Source: Campylobacteraceae bacterium (GTDB lineage Bacteria; Campylobacterota; Campylobacteria; Campylobacterales; Sulfurovaceae). Taken from it: 17,597 nucleotides of DNA. Below, piece by piece: positions 15,149-17,597 of this stretch. The DNA is taken from assembly GCA_026986085.1 (NCBI GenBank), contig JALSPE010000087.1, positions 1 through 17,597 of the forward strand, read 5' to 3'. Positions within the stretch are counted from its first letter, which is position 1. Every line of letters starts with the position of its first letter. Position numbers and translations under genes: made by a program. Below the pieces are notes generated by a model. The model saw only the letters and a program-made list of their open reading frames with translations, searched no databases and had not been told where the DNA came from.

Positions 15149-16681
15149 ATGAAAGCACTTTTAAGTGTAAGTAACAAAGATGGTATAGTAGAGTTTGCCC
15201 AAGGCTTAGAGGCACTAGGGTTCGAGATTATCTCAACAGGTGGAACATACAAAAAGTTAAACCAAGCAGGTGTAAAAGTAATCGAAATAGATGAAGTTAC
15301 AAAATTTCCAGAGTGTTTTGATGGTAGAGTAAAAACTCTAAATCCATTCGTTCATGGAGGTATTTTATACAAAAGAGATAACAACTCTCATCAGGCTCAA
15401 GCAAAAGAGTTAGGGGTAGAAGCAATAGATTTAGTCTGTGTAAATTTATATCCATTTAAAGAGACAATTGAGCGAACAGACAATTTTGATGAAATTATAG
15501 AAAATATAGATATTGGTGGACCAACAATGGTAAGAAGTGCTGCTAAAAACTTTAATGATGTCTTAATAGTTACAGATACAAATGACTACTCAAAAGTATT
15601 AGAAGCAATAGGCTCAAAAAATGATACACTAGAATTTAGAAGAGATTTAATGATAAAAGCATACGAGCACACAGCAGCTTATGACTCTATGATTGCAAAC
15701 TATATGAATGGTCGCTTTAACAATGGATTTGGTGCAAAACAATTTATAGTAGGCAATAAAGTATTTAATACAAGATATGGCGAAAACCCACATCAAGATG
15801 GAGCACTATATGAGTTTGAAAATTTCTATAGCCAACACCTTAAAACAGTTAAAGGTGAAGCTAGTTTCAATAACCTAACAGATATTAACTCAGCCGTAAA
15901 AATTGCCACTAGTTTTGGAGAAAAAAATGCCGTATGCATAGTAAAACACGGTAACCCATGTGGATTTGCAATAAAAGAGAATCTGCTTCAAAGCTATACA
16001 GAGGCTCTAAAGAGCGACCCAATCTCTGCTTTTGGTGGTGTTGTGGCAGTTAATGGTATTGTAGATTTAGAGTTGGCAAAAAAGATGAATGAGCTATTTT
16101 TAGAAGTAATAGTAGCAGGTGGATTTAGCGACGAAGCATTAGAAGAGTTTAGTAAGAAAAAACGCCTTAAACTATTTAGCTTCAATAGCAATAAACTTCA
16201 ATCAGCAAAAGATAAATATGACTTTAAACATATAAATGGAGGTTTTGTATTTCAAAATAGCGACTGTATATGTGATAACGAAGTAAAAAATGCAAAATGT
16301 GTAACAACAAAACAAGCAACACAAAATGAGTTATTAGATTTAGAAATAGCATGGAAAGTAGCTGGTTTAACAAAAAGTAACTGTGTAGTATATGTTAAAG
16401 ATGGTGCAATGGTAGCAGTAGGAATGGGAATGACAAGCCGTGTAGATGCAGCTGAGTGTGCAATTAAAAAAGCAAAAGAGTTAGGTTTAAATATAGAAGG
16501 CTCAACCCTAGCATCCGAAGCATTTTTCCCATTTAGAGACTCAGTAGATGCAGCAGCAAGTGCCAAAGTAAAAGCAATCATCCAACCAGGAGGAAGTATA
16601 AGAGACAAAGAAGTAATAGAAGCAGCAAATCAACACAATATAGCAATGTATTTCACAACAGTAAGACACTTCTTACATTAG
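15149..16681 (+). CDS. purH: Bifunctional AICAR formyltransferase/IMP cyclohydrolase
   Basis: PurH carries out the last two steps of IMP synthesis: formylation of AICAR with 10-formyl-tetrahydrofolate and ring closure. The 510-residue product has the IMP cyclohydrolase domain first (about 1-195: LLSVSNKDGIVEFA, STGGT, VTKFPECFDGRVKTLNPFVHGGIL, NIDIGGPTMVRSAAKN) and then the formyltransferase domain (YGENPHQ, GEASFNNLTDINSA, the catalytic KHGNPCG, SDPISAFGGVV, SEAFFPFRDSVD, IIQPGGSIRD, and a closing YFTTVRHFLH). It is a little shorter than the 529 residues of E. coli. AAGGAA stands just before ATG 15149. It is the only gene of its transcription unit as far as can be seen, and works with purD at the other end of the window. 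Confidence 0.97.
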   Translation: MKALLSVSNKDGIVEFAQGLEALGFEIISTGGTYKKLNQAGVKVIEIDEVTKFPECFDGRVKTLNPFVHGGILYKRDNNSHQAQAKELGVEAIDLVCVNLYPFKETIERTDNFDEIIENIDIGGPTMVRSAAKNFNDVLIVTDTNDYSKVLEAIGSKNDTLEFRRDLMIKAYEHTAAYDSMIANYMNGRFNNGFGAKQFIVGNKVFNTRYGENPHQDGALYEFENFYSQHLKTVKGEASFNNLTDINSAVKIATSFGEKNAVCIVKHGNPCGFAIKENLLQSYTEALKSDPISAFGGVVAVNGIVDLELAKKMNELFLEVIVAGGFSDEALEEFSKKKRLKLFSFNSNKLQSAKDKYDFKHINGGFVFQNSDCICDNEVKNAKCVTTKQATQNELLDLEIAWKVAGLTKSNCVVYVKDGAMVAVGMGMTSRVDAAECAIKKAKELGLNIEGSTLASEAFFPFRDSVDAAASAKVKAIIQPGGSIRDKEVIEAANQHNIAMYFTTVRHFLH

Positions 16682-16706
16682 TAAGTAGTGTTGGCAGTTG
16701 TAAGGT

Positions 16707-16738
16707 AAGTATTAATACATAAAGAGTTATTAATACTT
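16707..16738. repeat. 11-bp perfect inverted repeat after purH
   Basis: AAGTATTAATA (16707-16717) pairs exactly with TATTAATACTT (16728-16738) around a 10-nt loop, and outer AAGG/CCTT (16702-16705, 16742-16745) can extend the stem. It is 25 nt past the purH stop. No U-run follows, so it may be an mRNA-end stabiliser rather than a terminator. Confidence 0.5.
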
Positions 16739-16753
16739 TATCCTTAACCTTCG

Positions 16754-16840
16754 CACCTAATTTTAACTTATATTTTCACACAAATAGTTCCGTTAAAATA
16801 ACCTCTGAAAAATATAAATATACAATATCAAGAGATATTA
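16754..16840 (+). repeat. Dispersed 86-nt repeat, copy 2 (after purH)
   Basis: The second copy of the repeat at 8462-8546, in the same orientation, 72 nt past the purH stop. The central AGTTCC is kept, but the small hairpin of copy 1 is only partly kept here. No open reading frame. Confidence 0.7.
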
Positions 16841-16844
16841 CTAC

Positions 16845-16870
16845 GCTTTGATGACTCAAAGCTCTCTTTT
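16845..16870 (+). terminator. Candidate rho-independent terminator downstream of purH
   Basis: GCTTTGA (16845-16851), loop TGAC, and TCAAAGC (16856-16862) form a perfect 7-bp hairpin followed by TCTCTTTT. It fits an intrinsic terminator reading rightward, closing purH and the repeat before the response-regulator promoter. Confidence 0.6.
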
Positions 16871-16926
16871 GTGTAAACTCATATGATATGATAGCTAAAA
16901 AAATTTAAGCTGAAATTATATAATTA

Positions 16927-16935
16927 TGCTATAAT
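16927..16935 (+). promoter_or_regulatory. Extended -10 promoter of the response regulator gene
   Basis: TGCTATAAT is a perfect extended -10. Its expected start site (about 16942) is only about 4 nt before the ATG at 16946. Confidence 0.6.
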
Positions 16936-16945
16936 TTCTCAAAAA

Positions 16946-17597
16946 ATGAATATTTTAGAAGAGTTTCAAAATTATAATTTATTATATATCGAGGATGACA
17001 AAGATTTAAGCAAAGAGGCTTACACTCTGTTTGAAAAAGTTTTTCATAGAGTATATGTCGCAAATAATGGTGTTGAAGGTTTGAGTCTTTTTAAATCTAA
17101 TGATATCGACATAATTATATCAGATATCAAAATGCCAAAGCTAAATGGTATCGATATGGTTGCCAAAATTAGAGAGATAAATACTTCCATACCTATTATA
17201 CTTACAAGTGCTTATGATGATAAATATCTCTTAAAAAATGCTCTTCAATTAAATATTACATACTTTATAGAAAAACCTTATAATTTAAATGAACTAAAAG
17301 AGGCACTATCTGAAGCTCTTAAACTGCTAAAATCTTTAGATAACTATTTTGACTTTAAAGATGGGCATAGATTTAATTTAGATAATTTAGAGCTTTTTCA
17401 TAAAGATTTTCCGATACATCTTATGCCTCAAGAAAGAAAAATACTAAAAGTTTTAATCAAAAACCATCCTAATGTTGTATCGTATGAGAGTTTAGAGTAT
17501 CTTTTAAATGAAGGAGAATATACATCAAAAGAGGCATTAAGAGTTGCTATTGGTGCTTTAAGAAAAAAGATAGGCAAAGAAAAGATTAAAAATCGCT
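16946..17597 (+). CDS. OmpR-type two-component response regulator (3' part outside the window)
   Basis: A DNA-binding response regulator cut by the window edge after 217 residues. The receiver domain (about 10-125) has the acidic pocket YIEDD (16-18), the phospho-acceptor Asp60 in IIISDIKMP, Ser88 and the KP pair at Lys110-Pro111. After a linker, a winged-helix domain of the OmpR/PhoB kind begins near residue 145 (LMPQERKILKVLIKNHPNVVSYESLEYLL...ALRVAIGALRKKIG). The ATG at 16946 starts the receiver at the normal place. No Shine-Dalgarno sequence precedes it and the -10 box is only 10 nt upstream, so the mRNA is probably leaderless. A partner kinase gene, if any, would lie beyond the right edge. 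The input signal is unknown. Confidence 0.9.
   Translation, partial: MNILEEFQNYNLLYIEDDKDLSKEAYTLFEKVFHRVYVANNGVEGLSLFKSNDIDIIISDIKMPKLNGIDMVAKIREINTSIPIILTSAYDDKYLLKNALQLNITYFIEKPYNLNELKEALSEALKLLKSLDNYFDFKDGHRFNLDNLELFHKDFPIHLMPQERKILKVLIKNHPNVVSYESLEYLLNEGEYTSKEALRVAIGALRKKIGKEKIKNR

Overview
The window looks like chromosomal DNA of a campylobacterotal (epsilonproteobacterial) bacterium, probably a free-living type related to Sulfurimonas, Sulfurovum or Arcobacter. The base composition is very A+T-rich, promoters look like a lone TATAAT box without a clear -35, and the succinate/fumarate oxidoreductase is the SdhABE/MfrABE kind known from this phylum. The genus is an inference from gene content, not a database match. 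I see no prophage, transposase, CRISPR array or toxin gene.

Layout. Positions 72-4108 (+) form a compact four-gene operon with overlapping ends: purD (purine synthesis), an RDD-family membrane protein, lptD (outer-membrane LPS insertion) and a J-domain-only small protein. Positions 4316-8004 (-) form a three-gene operon, read mfrA-mfrB-mfrE: flavoprotein, iron-sulfur protein and a double-CCG-domain subunit. There is no Tat signal, so the enzyme looks cytoplasmic. Position 8319 (+) starts tRNA-Ser(GCU). Positions 8804-13896 (-) hold five genes in a row: a BtuB-like TonB-dependent receptor, a six-helix membrane protein coupled to it by TAATG, a truncated NtrC-like/Fis protein, a PAS plus degenerate histidine-kinase-like protein, and a ChaA-type cation/proton antiporter. 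Then kdsB (-) and purH (+) diverge from a symmetric promoter. A response regulator of the OmpR type starts at 16946 and runs off the right edge.

Working together. purD and purH both serve IMP synthesis. lptD and kdsB both serve LPS (Kdo activation and LPS export). The mfrABE-type enzyme interconverts fumarate and succinate; in an autotroph of this group it could serve the reductive TCA cycle, but the sequence does not decide direction or electron carrier.

Strongest unexplained signals. (1) A family of intergenic elements of about 77-79 bp built from two small palindromes that share the core CGAATnnATTCG, with flanking arms that change in a complementary way. There are three clear copies plus one rearranged relative, lying outside all genes and mostly after gene 3' ends. 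(2) A second, unrelated repeat of about 86 nt, once after tRNA-Ser and once after purH, in the same orientation. (3) A 14-bp perfect palindrome holding overlapping back-to-back TATAAT boxes between kdsB and purH. (4) A co-encoded pair of degenerate two-component-like proteins lacking the key catalytic motifs. (5) A likely leaderless start for the response regulator. (6) A hairpin covering the ribosome-binding site of the TonB receptor.
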